In this document: positions 7,973 to 16,831 of the stretch, one piece after another
How positions within the stretch are numbered: position 1 is the stretch's first letter
Layout: each line of letters opens with the position of its first letter
Source of the DNA: Bacillota bacterium
Lineage (GTDB): Bacteria; Bacillota; Clostridia; Oscillospirales; Oscillospiraceae
DNA length: 64,000 bases
Reading direction: 5' to 3'
NCBI GenBank assembly: GCA_029225225.1
Contig: JAQXWB010000043.1
Span: 1 to 64,000, forward strand
Notes under the pieces: generated by a model
Seen by the model: the letters and a program-made list of their open reading frames with translations, nothing else
Database searches by the model: none
What the model was told of the DNA's origin: nothing
Translations under genes and position numbers: made by a program

Positions 7973-8418
7973 CATTGTTCGATCAGGTCGCGGTGTGTCG
8001 GTGCGATTTCAAGTGCTTTCAATTCTTGCGGAGCAAAAAAGCGCAGCTCGCCGGATTCGCGGCTTTTGACAAGCCGGGGTTCATCTTGCAGCACCGCTTG
8101 AAAGAGGACAATGATCATGCGCCAAACCGTTCCGTCGCGGTAGGCGGCGATGCGGTCGTCGTCGCACACACGCACCTGTGTAAAAGCGTTCTCCGGCAGG
8201 AATATCCCCGTCTCCTCGCGCACCTCCCGCGCGATCCCCTGCGTATAGCGTTCGCCGTTTTTGAGGCGTCCGCCGATCAGTCCCCACGCACCGCAGTCCC
8301 ACCGCCGTTCAAGTAGGAGCTTTCCGTCCCACTCGAGATAGACATTCGTGCCGATGTGCGTCGGGCTGTTCGGCTTCGGCGCGTTTGGATCATTCAGATA
8401 ATAGGTGGCGATTTTCAA
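7954..8418 (-). CDS. Nudix hydrolase
   Basis: The 154-residue protein has a full Nudix box, GGRLKNGERYTQGIAREVREETGI spread over residues ~49-72, with all the acidic residues needed for magnesium. It would hydrolyse a nucleoside diphosphate linked to another group; the box does not tell which. GGGGAGAGG lies upstream of the ATG. The gene stands alone, and its last codons are part of the terminator stem. It might clean oxidised nucleotides or act in cofactor metabolism; neither is shown here. Confidence 0.88.
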   Translation of the reverse strand: MKIATYYLNDPNAPKPNSPTHIGTNVYLEWDGKLLLERRWDCGAWGLIGGRLKNGERYTQGIAREVREETGIFLPENAFTQVRVCDDDRIAAYRDGTVWRMIIVLFQAVLQDEPRLVKSRESGELRFFAPQELKALEIAPTHRDLIEQWKPSLG

Positions 8419-8448
8419 CAGACCTCTCCCCTTTTCGACGCTATAGCA

Positions 8449-8590
8449 TCCGTAGGGCGCGCCGACTCAGCGCGCCGGTGCAGGAACTACCAACGATGTA
8501 CAAATCCGCTTGTTTTCCATGTCTGCCGCTTCGCGGACGGCACGCCGAGCCGGCGTGCCCTACGAGCTGCCTGCGGTTTCAAATGTTGCT
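8449..8590 (+). repeat. Interspersed intergenic repeat, direct copy
   Basis: The modules run CCGTAGGGCGCGCC, GTGCAGGAACTACC, then GCCGCTTCGCGGACGGC and ACGCCGAGCCGGCGTGCCC TACGA. Each module is itself a short hairpin. The stretch between the Nudix gene and the Pnkp remnant holds nothing else. Confidence 0.75.
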
Positions 8591-8629
8591 TACCCCAAGT
8601 ATAACATTCCGCATTTCTTTTCGCAAGCA

Positions 8630-8908
8630 CTAAAGTCGTGGATCTACCGGCTCGCTTTCAAAGGCTAACACGCCGAACGCACATTGGTGGACTCTGTGCA
8701 GTGGCTCCTTGCTCACAAAACGCTCCAAGGACTCCACTCCCAGCGCGAACTCCCGCAGCACCAACTGCCGTTTCCGATGCAGGCTGCGCTTTTTCAGCCG
8801 CTGCATATGCTCCGCCTGCGTATACTCCGGACTGTAAATAATGCGCAGATATTCCCGCCCTCTGCACTTAACCGCAGGCTGCAACAGCTCGTTGCCCTTC
8901 TCTCTTTT
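8630..8908 (-). pseudogene. C-terminal remnant of a Pnkp-like polynucleotide kinase-phosphatase/ligase
   Basis: The frame encodes only a tail: KCRGREYLRIIYSPEYT, then RKRQLVLREFALGVESLERF, ending in FGVLAFESEPVDPRL. I recognise this from memory as the C-terminal end of bacterial Pnkp, the RNA-repair enzyme of about 850 residues. Only about 85-90 codons remain, with no proper start (the track start is a TTG). It is cut at about 8908, where integrase sequence begins on the other strand. The stretch is therefore the stump of a deleted gene. The family call should be checked by alignment. Confidence 0.72.
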
Positions 8909-8910
8909 TA

Positions 8911-9126
8911 GGGGTTACAAAGAAATCGGAAATCGACGCAAACCTCACCCCGCACATCCTCCGGCATAGCTACTGCACCCGCCTCTTCGAGCTGGGATTT
9001 GACGTAAAAGAAATCCAGTATCTGATGGGACATAGCACACCGGAAATGACCCTCCGCGTCTACACGCACTACAGCAAAAAGACGCGCTACGCCGATACCG
9101 CCGCCCGCATCCGCTCCGCAATCTGA
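8911..9126 (+). pseudogene. C-terminal remnant of a tyrosine recombinase (integrase)
   Basis: Read in the frame ending at the TGA at 9124-9126, the sequence encodes LTPHILRHSYCTRLFELGFD, then YLMGHSTPEMTLRVYTHYS. These are the HxLRH box, the GH box and the catalytic tyrosine of phage-type integrases. Everything before the HxLRH box is missing, and there is no start, so it is a fragment too short for the ORF track. It points at the 3' end of tRNA-Ala 140 bp away, the usual arrangement of an element inserted in a tRNA gene. Confidence 0.88.
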
Positions 9127-9265
9127 CCGCGACATAAACAACCATAAACACATAGCGAAACGTTTAATTGAGTACAAACGTGGTACAAACGTTTTCAAGC
9201 AATCAACAAAAAGTTCTAAAAACGCAGAAAAAGACCCAAAATCTTTCGATTTCAGGTCTAAAAAA

Positions 9266-9341
<76 letters not shown>

Positions 9342-9373
9342 ATGCAAATTGTCCTGCACTCAAGTGCATGGGT

Positions 9374-9402
9374 ATTATAGCAAACTCTTTTCGAAAAAGC
9401 AA
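9374..9402 (-). promoter_or_regulatory. Promoter of tRNA-Ala
   Basis: On the minus strand TTGCTT and TATAAT are 17 bases apart, about 33 bases before the tRNA 5' end. Confidence 0.7.
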
Positions 9403-9499
9403 CTATTATTTTTAAAAAAATTGCATTTTTTTGTTTGACGCAAAAGCAAGCCGTGAAGCATCCGCACGCGGTTTACTTTTACATAGCAAAAAGCACGAT

Positions 9500-10099
9500 T
9501 TACGATATTGTTTCCGAAATATGCACGCAGGAAAGTGCGCGAACACGGGTGATAAGATCTGCACGGGTTAAGCCCTTCGAACCCCGGAAGGTTGCAAGGA
9601 AGCAGAGATAATCTCCGTTTGGATTCGTCTCCCGCTCAATCTGCAAATTGGAAACCGCAAGTCCTGCTTCACGGACAGCTTGCAAGAATTCCCCCATTGA
9701 GACTGCCTGTTCCAGTTCGACATACAGCTCTATCGCGCGCAAATGACGACGCATGTAACTATCCCACAAATGCAAAAGCGTCAAAACCACAAAGATCGAC
9801 ACCGCGCCGATCAGCGCAACCTCATAGAAGCCAATGCCAACTGCTAAACCGACACATGCAGAAGCCCACAAGCCCGCCGCAGTCGTTAACCCCTTGATCT
9901 GATTCCTCGATGTGACAATGATCGTCCCCGCTCCGAGAAAGCCGATACCGCTGACGACCTGCGCTGCCATGCGCACCGGATCGCCAACGCCGAACACCTG
10001 CACGGCATATTGATTCGTGATCATCACAATACATGCACCGATGCAGACCAGCATGTAGGTGCGCAGTCCCGCCGGGCGATTTTTCATGCCCCGCTCCAT
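9500..10099 (-). CDS. MgtC/SapB family membrane protein, 5' end disrupted
   Basis: The 199-residue frame carries the MgtC core: NRPAGLRTYMLVCIGA, then GIGFLGAGTIIV and GLTTAAGLWASACVGLAVG, followed by an ACT-like cytoplasmic C-terminus. MgtC proteins are linked to magnesium limitation and membrane potential. The first membrane helix is missing from the frame but present upstream (SVFVRILTAIILGGAI); there a TGA stands where the family has the glycine of GAIGLER. A strong AAGGAGG is followed by ATA TTT TAG instead of an ATG. The remaining start, ATG at 10099, directly follows the TGA. This is either a young pseudogene or a gene translated by reinitiation; a sequencing error is possible but would have to occur twice. 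Confidence 0.8.
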   Translation of the reverse strand: MERGMKNRPAGLRTYMLVCIGACIVMITNQYAVQVFGVGDPVRMAAQVVSGIGFLGAGTIIVTSRNQIKGLTTAAGLWASACVGLAVGIGFYEVALIGAVSIFVVLTLLHLWDSYMRRHLRAIELYVELEQAVSMGEFLQAVREAGLAVSNLQIERETNPNGDYLCFLATFRGSKGLTRADLITRVRALSCVHISETIS

Positions 10100-10288
10100 T
10101 CAGATTGCGCCGCCGAGAATAATCGCGGTGAGGATGCGAACAAAAACGGAAAGCAGCGTCAGTTCACGCAGCTAAAATATGGGATGACCTCCTTGCTCAG
10201 ATTCCGTGCCGGTTGCAGTGTTATTATCATAGAAAACCAACACTGAAAAAGCAAGCCACGCGTCCATTTCTTTCCTATACTTTTCTGC

Positions 10289-10317
10289 TTGACATATACC
10301 CCATAGGGGTATATAAT
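10289..10317 (+). promoter_or_regulatory. csoR-copA promoter with overlapping CsoR operator
   Basis: TTGACA and TATAAT are exactly 17 bases apart. The spacer is filled by the inverted repeat ATACCCCATAGGGGTAT (10296-10312), a typical CsoR operator. Apo-CsoR bound here would block RNA polymerase, and Cu(I) would release it. Confidence 0.93.
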
Positions 10318-10352
10318 AAGGATGAATAAGAGAAGAAAGGAAGGGAAACGCT

Positions 10353-10655
10353 ATGGAGAAAGAAGCTTGCTGCTGTGCAAAGACCAAAGAACGCACGGCG
10401 GAGGAATACCGCAGCCTGATCCACCGTTTAAATCGTATTGAAGGTCAAGTGCGCGGTATTAAAGGGATGCTGGAGCGCAACGCCTATTGTACGGATATCC
10501 TCGTGCAGTCCTCCGCAATCAGCGCGGCGCTGAATGCTTTTAATCGGGAGCTGCTTGCAAATCATATTCGCACCTGTGTTGTCGATGACGTTCGGGCGGG
10601 AAAAGACGAAGTCATTGACGAGCTGGTTGCAACGCTGCAAAAGCTAATGAAATAG
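10353..10655 (+). CDS. csoR: Copper-sensing repressor, CsoR family
   Basis: The 100-residue all-helical regulator has the Cu(I) ligands of the family: Cys in NAYCTDI, then His and Cys in NHIRTC. The [16 protein letters not shown] helix is diagnostic. An extra CCC run near the N-terminus ([10 protein letters not shown]) could bind metal but is not a family ligand. It precedes copA by 13 bases and has the GGGGTAT palindrome in its own promoter, so it controls itself and copA. CsoR relatives also sense nickel or sulfane sulfur; the coupling to copA and the Cys-His-Cys set favour copper. Confidence 0.93.
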   Translation: MEKEACCCAKTKERTAEEYRSLIHRLNRIEGQVRGIKGMLERNAYCTDILVQSSAISAALNAFNRELLANHIRTCVVDDVRAGKDEVIDELVATLQKLMK

Positions 10656-10668
10656 AGGAGGTCAGAAT

Positions 10669-13191
10669 ATGCAACAATACTCTGTCACAGGCATGAGCTG
10701 CGCCGCGTGCAGCGCCCGTGTGGAGAAGGCGGTCCGTGCGGTCGAGGGTGTGACGGACTGTTCCGTCAGTCTGTTGACCAACTCCATGGGCGTGGAGGGC
10801 ACCGCCTCGGAGCATGCCATTATTGCGGCGGTAGAGGCTGCGGGTTACGGCGCCTCCCGAAAGGGTGAGCAAAAAGCTGCGTCACAAGAGGAGGACGCGC
10901 TAAAAGATCGAGAGACTCCCGCGCTGAAACAACGTCTGATCGTCTCGGTCGGTTTTCTTCTCGTGCTGATGTATTTCTCGATGGGGCATATGCTGGGGCT
11001 CCCCTTACCACGCTATTTTGAAGAGAATCATGTTGCCGTCGGACTTGTGCAGCTCCTTTTGTCAGGCATTATCATGGTCATAAATCAGAAGTTCTTCGTT
11101 AGCGGTTTTAAAAGTCTGAGGCATCGCGCGCCGAATATGGATACCTTGGTGGCTCTCGGCTCGATAGCTTCCTTCTTGTGGAGCGTTTACGCCCTCTTTG
11201 CCATGACGGCAGCGCAGGCACACAGCGACATGACTGCGGTCATGGAGTATATGGACGAGTTCTATTTTGAATCCGCCGCCATGATACTCACGCTCATCAC
11301 CGTCGGCAAGCTGCTGGAAGCGCGTGCAAAGGGCAAGACAACGGACGCGCTGAAAAGCCTGATGCAGCTCGCGCCGAAGACTGCCGTAATCCTGAGAGAT
11401 GGGAAAGAAGTCACTGTTCCCATTGAGCAAGTACGCAAGGGAGATCGCTATTTCGTCCGCCCCGGGGAAAGCATTCCCGTAGACGGCATTGTGTTGCACG
11501 GCAGCAGCGCAGTCAATGAAGCGGCGCTGACGGGCGAAAGCCTCCCCGTAGACAAGTCGGAGGGCGACCCTGTCTCCGCCGCGACGGTCAATCAGTCCGG
11601 CTTTTTAGAATGTGAAGCGACCCGCGTCGGAGAGGATACCACGCTCTCGCAGATCATCAAAATGGTCAGCGACGCGGCCGCGACAAAAGCGCCGATTGCG
11701 AAAGTCGCAGATAAGGTCTCAGGCGTTTTCGTTCCCGTCGTGATTGGTATCGCCGTCATTACAACTCTCATTTGGCTTTTGGTCGGAAAAGAGTTCAGCT
11801 TTGCGCTGGCGCGAGGCATCTCCGTGCTGGTCATCAGTTGCCCCTGTGCGCTCGGACTCGCAACCCCTGTTGCGATCATGGTCGGCAACGGCGTCGGCGC
11901 GAAAAACGGCATTCTGTTCAAAACGGCAGTCTCATTGGAGACGACCGGCAAGGTGCAGATCGTCGCGCTGGACAAGACCGGCACGATTACACGCGGCGAA
12001 CCGACCGTCACGGAGCTGGTGCCTGCCGAGGGCTGTACCGAGGAGGAGCTGCTTGCCGCTGCCTTTGCCTTAGAGCAAAAAAGCGAGCATCCTCTGGCAA
12101 AAGCGATAGTGCAGGCAGCGAAGGAACGGAAGCTGAAGGCCGAGGAGGTTGCGGACTTCCGCGCGCTGCCGGGAAACGGTCTGACCGCAAGTCTGAACGG
12201 CACTCCCCTATTCGGCGGAAGCCTTCGCTTTATCAGCAGCCGAGTCTCCGTACCGGAGGCAGTGCGCTTGCAGGCGGAGCGACTGGCAGCGCAGGGCAAA
12301 ACGCCGCTGCTGTTTGCCCGAGGCCCGCGCCTGCTCGGTATCATCGCAGTCGCGGATACCATCAAAGAGGATAGCCCGCAAGCCATCAAGGAGCTTCAGG
12401 ACATGGGAATCCGCGTTGTCATGCTGACGGGAGACAATGAAAAAACCGCCAATGCCATCGGGGCGCAGGCGGGTGTGGACGCGGTGATCGCGGGTGTACT
12501 TCCCGACGGCAAGGAGGTGGTCATTCGCACGCTGCAAAGCTACGGTAAGGTCGCAATGGTCGGCGACGGTATCAACGACGCACCTGCTCTGACCCGTGCA
12601 GACATCGGCATTGCCATCGGCGCAGGCACGGATGTCGCCATTGACGCCGCCGATGTCGTGCTGATGAAAAGCACGCTGCGTGATGTACCCGCCGCAATCC
12701 GTCTGAGCCGCGCGACCCTGCGAAATATCCATGAAAATCTGTTTTGGGCGTTTTTCTATAATGTCATTGGTATCCCGTTGGCAGCAGGCGTATGGTATCC
12801 GCTGTTCGGTTGGAAGCTGAATCCGATGTTCGGCGCAGCCGCCATGAGCTTATCGAGCTTCTGCGTCGTAACAAATGCGCTGCGGTTGAATTTCTTCCGC
12901 TTGCACGATACAAGGCACCGTCGGCGTATTGCGCCTGTTTCGTTAGACGCCGCCTTGTTAAACCGGAACACAAGCACGCGCAAGCTGCTTCAAATCGAAG
13001 GCATGATGTGCGGGCACTGTGAGGCAGCCGTCAAAAAAGCGTTGGAAGCTCTGCCGCAGGTCGAATCCACCGTCGCAGACTATCAAAAAGGAACTGCGAT
13101 TGTCACTCTAAACGCCCCGATCGACGACGGACTTCTTAAAAGCGCCGTTGAGGCGGAGGACTATACCGTGCATTCCGTTACCGCATTGTAA
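10669..13191 (+). CDS. copA: Cu(I)-exporting P1B-type ATPase with an HMA domain at each end
   Basis: The 840-residue pump begins with a heavy-metal-associated domain ([15 protein letters not shown]). It continues through the membrane CPC motif ([11 protein letters not shown]), the phosphorylation site [10 protein letters not shown], and the [10 protein letters not shown] hinge. A second HMA domain ([18 protein letters not shown]) sits at the extreme C-terminus, residues ~775-840, after the last helices. Most CopA proteins carry their HMA domains only at the N-terminus. The C-terminal copy resembles a fused CopZ chaperone, and no separate copZ is seen here. Expression is expected to rise with copper through CsoR. 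Confidence 0.95.
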   Translation: MQQYSVTGMSCAACSARVEKAVRAVEGVTDCSVSLLTNSMGVEGTASEHAIIAAVEAAGYGASRKGEQKAASQEEDALKDRETPALKQRLIVSVGFLLVLMYFSMGHMLGLPLPRYFEENHVAVGLVQLLLSGIIMVINQKFFVSGFKSLRHRAPNMDTLVALGSIASFLWSVYALFAMTAAQAHSDMTAVMEYMDEFYFESAAMILTLITVGKLLEARAKGKTTDALKSLMQLAPKTAVILRDGKEVTVPIEQVRKGDRYFVRPGESIPVDGIVLHGSSAVNEAALTGESLPVDKSEGDPVSAATVNQSGFLECEATRVGEDTTLSQIIKMVSDAAATKAPIAKVADKVSGVFVPVVIGIAVITTLIWLLVGKEFSFALARGISVLVISCPCALGLATPVAIMVGNGVGAKNGILFKTAVSLETTGKVQIVALDKTGTITRGEPTVTELVPAEGCTEEELLAAAFALEQKSEHPLAKAIVQAAKERKLKAEEVADFRALPGNGLTASLNGTPLFGGSLRFISSRVSVPEAVRLQAERLAAQGKTPLLFARGPRLLGIIAVADTIKEDSPQAIKELQDMGIRVVMLTGDNEKTANAIGAQAGVDAVIAGVLPDGKEVVIRTLQSYGKVAMVGDGINDAPALTRADIGIAIGAGTDVAIDAADVVLMKSTLRDVPAAIRLSRATLRNIHENLFWAFFYNVIGIPLAAGVWYPLFGWKLNPMFGAAAMSLSSFCVVTNALRLNFFRLHDTRHRRRIAPVSLDAALLNRNTSTRKLLQIEGMMCGHCEAAVKKALEALPQVESTVADYQKGTAIVTLNAPIDDGLLKSAVEAEDYTVHSVTAL

Positions 13192-13202
13192 GCAAAACCG
13201 AC

Positions 13203-13227
13203 GCGCCGTACAGAGTGTATACGGCGC
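13203..13227. terminator. Hairpin after copA
   Basis: GCGCCGTA and TACGGCGC form a perfect 8-bp stem around a 9-base loop between the convergent copA and lipoprotein genes. No T tract follows on either side, so termination is probable but not certain. Confidence 0.45.
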
Positions 13228-13287
13228 CTCGGAATGTATCCGTATTTTGAACGCTCTAAACAATGCGGCTGCGGATTCCGTGGCTTC

Positions 13288-15249
13288 TTAGATAATATCG
13301 TCCGGTTCGCTGCCCCCAGTTTCCGAATTGTCGCTCGGGTCTGCGGGTTGTTCACCGACACCGTCGGGCGGTTCGCGGTTTTCATCGGGACGTCCTCCCA
13401 TATCGCCGGGTTGTTCGCCATTTTCACCGGGACGTCCGCCCATACCACCGCGACCGCCTCCACCGTTGCCGCCGCCCATGCCTCCGGGGCGTCCTCCGAA
13501 GCCGCCCATACCGCCGACATTGCCGTATTGCAGCGAATCCATCGTAAATGTTGTATTCGCGCTTCCCGCTGTGAGCGTGTAAGCCTCTCCCTGCTTCAGC
13601 TCCGGTGTGCTGAGAAGGACGCAGTCATAAGCTTTTTCTGCGGTAAAGGAGACAATCGTCATTCCGCTGCTGTCCGTCAGCGTGACGGTCGTTCCCGCCT
13701 GTTGCGCGCTGACACTGAGCAGAATCGTACCCTGTGTTGAGTCGGTACCGAAGCTCTGCGCCATCCCCGAACTGCCTGCCGCGAGGAAGATGCCGCCCGT
13801 AATCGTCGCATTTCCCGCATAATCCAGCGAGGCATTTCCGTTGTCGCTGGGTCCGAAGACGTAAGTCTCGCCGCCGCTGACGGTCACGCTGCCGTTGGAA
13901 TCCACGCCGTCGCCCGAAGCGGAAATACGCAATGTGCCGCCGCTGATGGAGATATAGGTATTTTCATTCGACGCAAAGCGGTCGCCGCCAAAACCGCCGA
14001 AGCCGCTTTCATCGGTTCCGCCGGCTGCATTCAATCCGTCATCGCTTGCGGTCACGGTGATGCTGCCGCCGGAGATTTCGATTGCTTGCCCTTCTAAGCC
14101 CTCGTAGCTCTGCGTCACGGTAACTGTACCGCCGGAGATCATAAGTCTCCCGTCCGTATGTGCGCCGTCGTCGCCGGTTTGCAAGGTCAGCTCACCGCCG
14201 GAGATTGCAAGGTTTCCGTTACTATGCAGCGCGTCATCCGCCGCGTCAATCCGGAATGTCCCGCCGAGGATACATAGCGTGCTTCCCGCCTTCAAGCCCT
14301 TCGTGCTGGCAGCGTCCTCGTTGCTCGTGCTTTCCGTCGGCGCGCCGAATCTGCCGAAGCCCATATCCGTCTTCGCCGTGGCGTTCGCGCTGCCGCCGCC
14401 GGAGGTCAGTTGATAGTCTCCGTTTTCAATCTGCAAAACCGTTCCGGCACTCATTGCATCGCCCTGCGCCGTAATTTGTAAGCTGCCGTCGGTAATATAA
14501 ACGCCGCCCAAGGTGGCATCCTCCGCATTCTCCGCGTGGATTCCGTCTTTGCCGCTGACAACGGTGAAGCTGCCGCCTGCAATCGCCACACTGTCCTTAC
14601 CGCATAAGCCGTGGCTTGCGGCTGTGACGGTATACCTCCCGCTCGTCACGGTCAGTTCATCCTTTGAGACGATCCCGTGTCCTGCCGCTGCATTGACGGT
14701 CAGGCTTCCCTCGCCGTTCAACGTCAGATCATCCTTCGAGAAAATCGCCGCGTCAATGTTATTCTCATCGACTTCAATATATTCTCCGCCGTTTTCAAGC
14801 GTATTTTCGCTGCCCACTGCCGTGGTAAGGAACACCTTATCCGCCGAGCGAATGTAAAGCGCCGCAGAAGTGCTGCTTTTGACCGTCACGCCGTCTAAAA
14901 TCAACTGTATCTTATCCGTTTTTTCCGCATCAATGATGATGCTCCCATCGTTGAGCGTGCCGCTGAGCAGATAGCTTCCCTCCTCTGTGATCGTGATCAC
15001 ATTGTCCGCGATCCTCACCGCGTCCGAACTGCCGGTCGCGCCGTCGCCGGTCAGCGTGATGCGCACGCACTCATTTTCGTCATATCCAACTTCATAATCT
15101 CGGTCGCTGAAGAATGCAGAAAGCGTCTCCGGCGATACGATAGCAGTCGGCTGCGTGCTCTCCGAGGTTGGGGCTGCATCTCCGCTGTCGGCGCAGGCGG
15201 TAAGCAGCAGTAATGCGGTAAGAAGCGGTAGTAATTTCACTTTTTTCAT
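13288..15249 (-). CDS. Carbohydrate-binding beta-helix lipoprotein (Cthe_2159/DUF4353 family)
   Basis: The 653-residue protein has a lipoprotein signal (LLLLTAC, Cys19). A long right-handed beta-helix follows, made of repeats such as GIVSKDELTVTSGRYTVTAA and DDALHSNGNLAISGGELTL. This is the architecture of Cthe_2159, a polysaccharide-binding protein of Clostridium thermocellum. The C-terminal ~80 residues are low complexity: glycine/methionine-rich, then acidic and proline-rich, perhaps a cell-wall spanning or sticky tail. It is the last gene behind the VTC and DUF4956 genes, a grouping common in Clostridia. The role is unknown; binding to surface polysaccharide is the best guess. Confidence 0.82.
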   Translation of the reverse strand: MKKVKLLPLLTALLLLTACADSGDAAPTSESTQPTAIVSPETLSAFFSDRDYEVGYDENECVRITLTGDGATGSSDAVRIADNVITITEEGSYLLSGTLNDGSIIIDAEKTDKIQLILDGVTVKSSTSAALYIRSADKVFLTTAVGSENTLENGGEYIEVDENNIDAAIFSKDDLTLNGEGSLTVNAAAGHGIVSKDELTVTSGRYTVTAASHGLCGKDSVAIAGGSFTVVSGKDGIHAENAEDATLGGVYITDGSLQITAQGDAMSAGTVLQIENGDYQLTSGGGSANATAKTDMGFGRFGAPTESTSNEDAASTKGLKAGSTLCILGGTFRIDAADDALHSNGNLAISGGELTLQTGDDGAHTDGRLMISGGTVTVTQSYEGLEGQAIEISGGSITVTASDDGLNAAGGTDESGFGGFGGDRFASNENTYISISGGTLRISASGDGVDSNGSVTVSGGETYVFGPSDNGNASLDYAGNATITGGIFLAAGSSGMAQSFGTDSTQGTILLSVSAQQAGTTVTLTDSSGMTIVSFTAEKAYDCVLLSTPELKQGEAYTLTAGSANTTFTMDSLQYGNVGGMGGFGGRPGGMGGGNGGGGRGGMGGRPGENGEQPGDMGGRPDENREPPDGVGEQPADPSDNSETGGSEPDDII

Positions 15250-15282
15250 CGTAGTTCACCCCATTTTCCTTTCCGAATCACA

Positions 15283-15543
15283 TTACAGCTCCGCTACCGT
15301 TGTCTCCTGCGCTGAGACACTGATTTCGAGATTTCCGTTGCGGCAGCGCAGCTTGTCGATCATTTCCTTCTCACAATTCGGGCGCCGCAGCGTCATGTCG
15401 TAAGTCAGGCGGAACAAGCTTCCCATATTGGTTGTCTTTACCTGCGTCAGCTCATGTTTTGTCGTGTATTCTTCAAAAATATCGTCGAATACACCCGTAT
15501 AATCCAGATCCTCAGGGATGGTAAGATGCATGGTCCTGTGCAA
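15283..15543 (-). CDS. C-terminal half of a DUF4956 protein (separated by an in-frame TGA)
   Basis: These 86 codons encode the soluble half of DUF4956: LTIPEDLDYTGVFDDIFEEY, then KTTNMGSLFRLTYDMTLR and CRNGNLEISVS. They are in the same frame as the gene upstream, with only ten codons between the TGA at 15576-15574 and the TTG used as start here. No ribosome site is evident before this TTG. The fragment is perfectly preserved, so either the disruption is recent, or readthrough or reinitiation produces it. Confidence 0.7.
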   Translation of the reverse strand: MHRTMHLTIPEDLDYTGVFDDIFEEYTTKHELTQVKTTNMGSLFRLTYDMTLRRPNCEKEMIDKLRCRNGNLEISVSAQETTVAEL

Positions 15544-15573
15544 GCCGCGGTGAATCCCGAAGCTGAAACGCGT

Positions 15574-15972
15574 TCAGAGCATCAACGCAGCGCACATCAG
15601 GAGGGAAAACAGCAGTGCATAGGCAAGGTAGCCCATTCCGCAGATCAAGCCCGCTCCCATCGCAATAAAGATTGCGCAGATTTCTCTTGCCGTACCCTGC
15701 GCGGAACGGAAGCGCACTAAGCCGAACGCGCCTGCAACCGCTACACCGGTGCCGATATTCCCGTTGACCATCATGATAATCACGCAGACGACCGTTGGCA
15801 GAAGTGCCAGCGTGACGGCAAAGCTCTTTGAGCTGCGTGTACGGTAGAGATATGCCCCTGTCAAGAGAACGCCTGCCGCCAGCGCGCAGGCAATGCAAAG
15901 CAAAAAGTCCGTCACCGATATGACCCTCGTGATATCCGTGTCAAAGAGTCCTTGAAAGATCTTATCCAACAT
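15574..15972 (-). CDS. DUF4956 membrane protein, N-terminal half
   Basis: The start is set to the ATG at 15972 (MLDKIFQGLF), which has GAAAGGAAG before it and overlaps the VTC stop by 11 bases; the track start is 29 codons too early. The 132 residues hold about four membrane helices, including the diagnostic GTGVAVAGAFGLVRFRSAQG. In relatives the chain continues into a cytoplasmic domain of ~95 residues; here a TGA ends it after MCAALML, and the missing part follows in the same frame. The family's function is not known. Its steady company with VTC-domain polymerases suggests a partner in polyphosphate or polymer handling at the membrane. Confidence 0.8.
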   Translation of the reverse strand: MLDKIFQGLFDTDITRVISVTDFLLCIACALAAGVLLTGAYLYRTRSSKSFAVTLALLPTVVCVIIMMVNGNIGTGVAVAGAFGLVRFRSAQGTAREICAIFIAMGAGLICGMGYLAYALLFSLLMCAALML

Positions 15973-16723
15973 TGCTAATTCTTCCTTTCTTTGGACGAAA
16001 CAGCATATCTGTATATGCCGCGCCGTATTTTGAAAATGTTGTCTTGAAGATTTTTTCACTGCTGAGGCATTGCGTCAGCCAAAGCGGAATGGCTTCCGAG
16101 GTTTTGATCTCCATCAGCGTTCCGCCCTTCGGCAAAAGCGGCGTACCGTAAACCGGTGCGGCTAAAGAAAGCGCCTCGCGGCGATAGAGAATGTTTTCAT
16201 CCATGGTTACGCGAAGCTCGCCGCCCTCCGCTGCGTAATACGCCTCCCGCTCATAGGAGAGGAATACCTTTGGTGCGAGCGGCTGATAATAGCGCCGAAA
16301 ATAGTTGATCTCATTAGCGATTTGACTCTCTATCGGTAGGTCGATTCCCTTACTCAGGCACTCAATCGCACTGCTTTGGCGCAATAAGAGTCTACGCTTG
16401 TAAACGACATCCTGATACTTTTTCTTCAATTCAACAAACACGGGCTCGTCAGCCTCCGCCGGTCGATAGCTCCGTATTCGCAGTTTTTCCTTGTACACAG
16501 GCCGCTCCAACGAACGTCGGATTAAGCGATAGCTGTCCGTGTCAAAATAAAGATTTCGTATGGTCGTCCGCCCGTATTGATCGAGCTGCATATGCCCCCG
16601 CATCGCAGCAAGCACAGCTTTCTTCTGCTGCGGCGTCAGCAGGAATTTTAACTCATACCGTTTGAAAACCGTCTGCATTTTACCAGCACCGTTTTGCCTT
16701 TCGTTCCGTATTTGTACAGTCAT
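15962..16723 (-). CDS. VTC-domain polyphosphate polymerase-like protein
   Basis: The 253-residue protein shows the triphosphate-tunnel fold signature of VTC domains: FKRYELKFLLTPQQ at the start, the basic strand KEKLRIRSY, and VFVELKKKY, with a glutamate in LMEIKT near the end. VTC proteins make polyphosphate from ATP in the yeast vacuole; bacterial copies are inferred to do something similar at the membrane. The start could instead be the ATG at 16678 (MQTVFKRYE), where homology begins. It heads an operon with the DUF4956 and beta-helix genes and stands divergent from a two-component system. Confidence 0.82.
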   Translation of the reverse strand: MTVQIRNERQNGAGKMQTVFKRYELKFLLTPQQKKAVLAAMRGHMQLDQYGRTTIRNLYFDTDSYRLIRRSLERPVYKEKLRIRSYRPAEADEPVFVELKKKYQDVVYKRRLLLRQSSAIECLSKGIDLPIESQIANEINYFRRYYQPLAPKVFLSYEREAYYAAEGGELRVTMDENILYRREALSLAAPVYGTPLLPKGGTLMEIKTSEAIPLWLTQCLSSEKIFKTTFSKYGAAYTDMLFRPKKGRISNVG

Positions 16724-16741
16724 TCTATCGCTGCTACCTTA

Positions 16742-16805
16742 GGCAAACTTAAAACAGCCGACTTTTTCTGCCTCGGCAACGCTTAAACTCCGTTTAATGT
16801 TTGCC
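16742..16805. promoter_or_regulatory. Repeat motif between VTC operon and response regulator
   Basis: The divergent intergenic region holds GGCAAACTTAAAAC, GGCAACGCTTAAAC and the inverted copy GTTTAATGTTTGCC. Three related half-sites suggest a binding site for the adjacent OmpR-type regulator. Confidence 0.5.
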
Positions 16806-16831
16806 GATTAGATTATATAGAGGTGAAGCTT

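Noticed and set aside
8356-8633. Overlapping plus-strand ORFs of 82 aa near the Nudix gene
   Set aside because: They lie in the interspersed repeat and in the reverse of the Nudix start; their content is translated hairpin sequence.
9500-15972. TGA recoding (selenocysteine or UGA-sense) to explain the in-frame stops in mgtC and DUF4956
   Set aside because: TGA ends many intact genes in this window, the affected positions are not cysteine positions, and no SECIS-like hairpin is evident after them.
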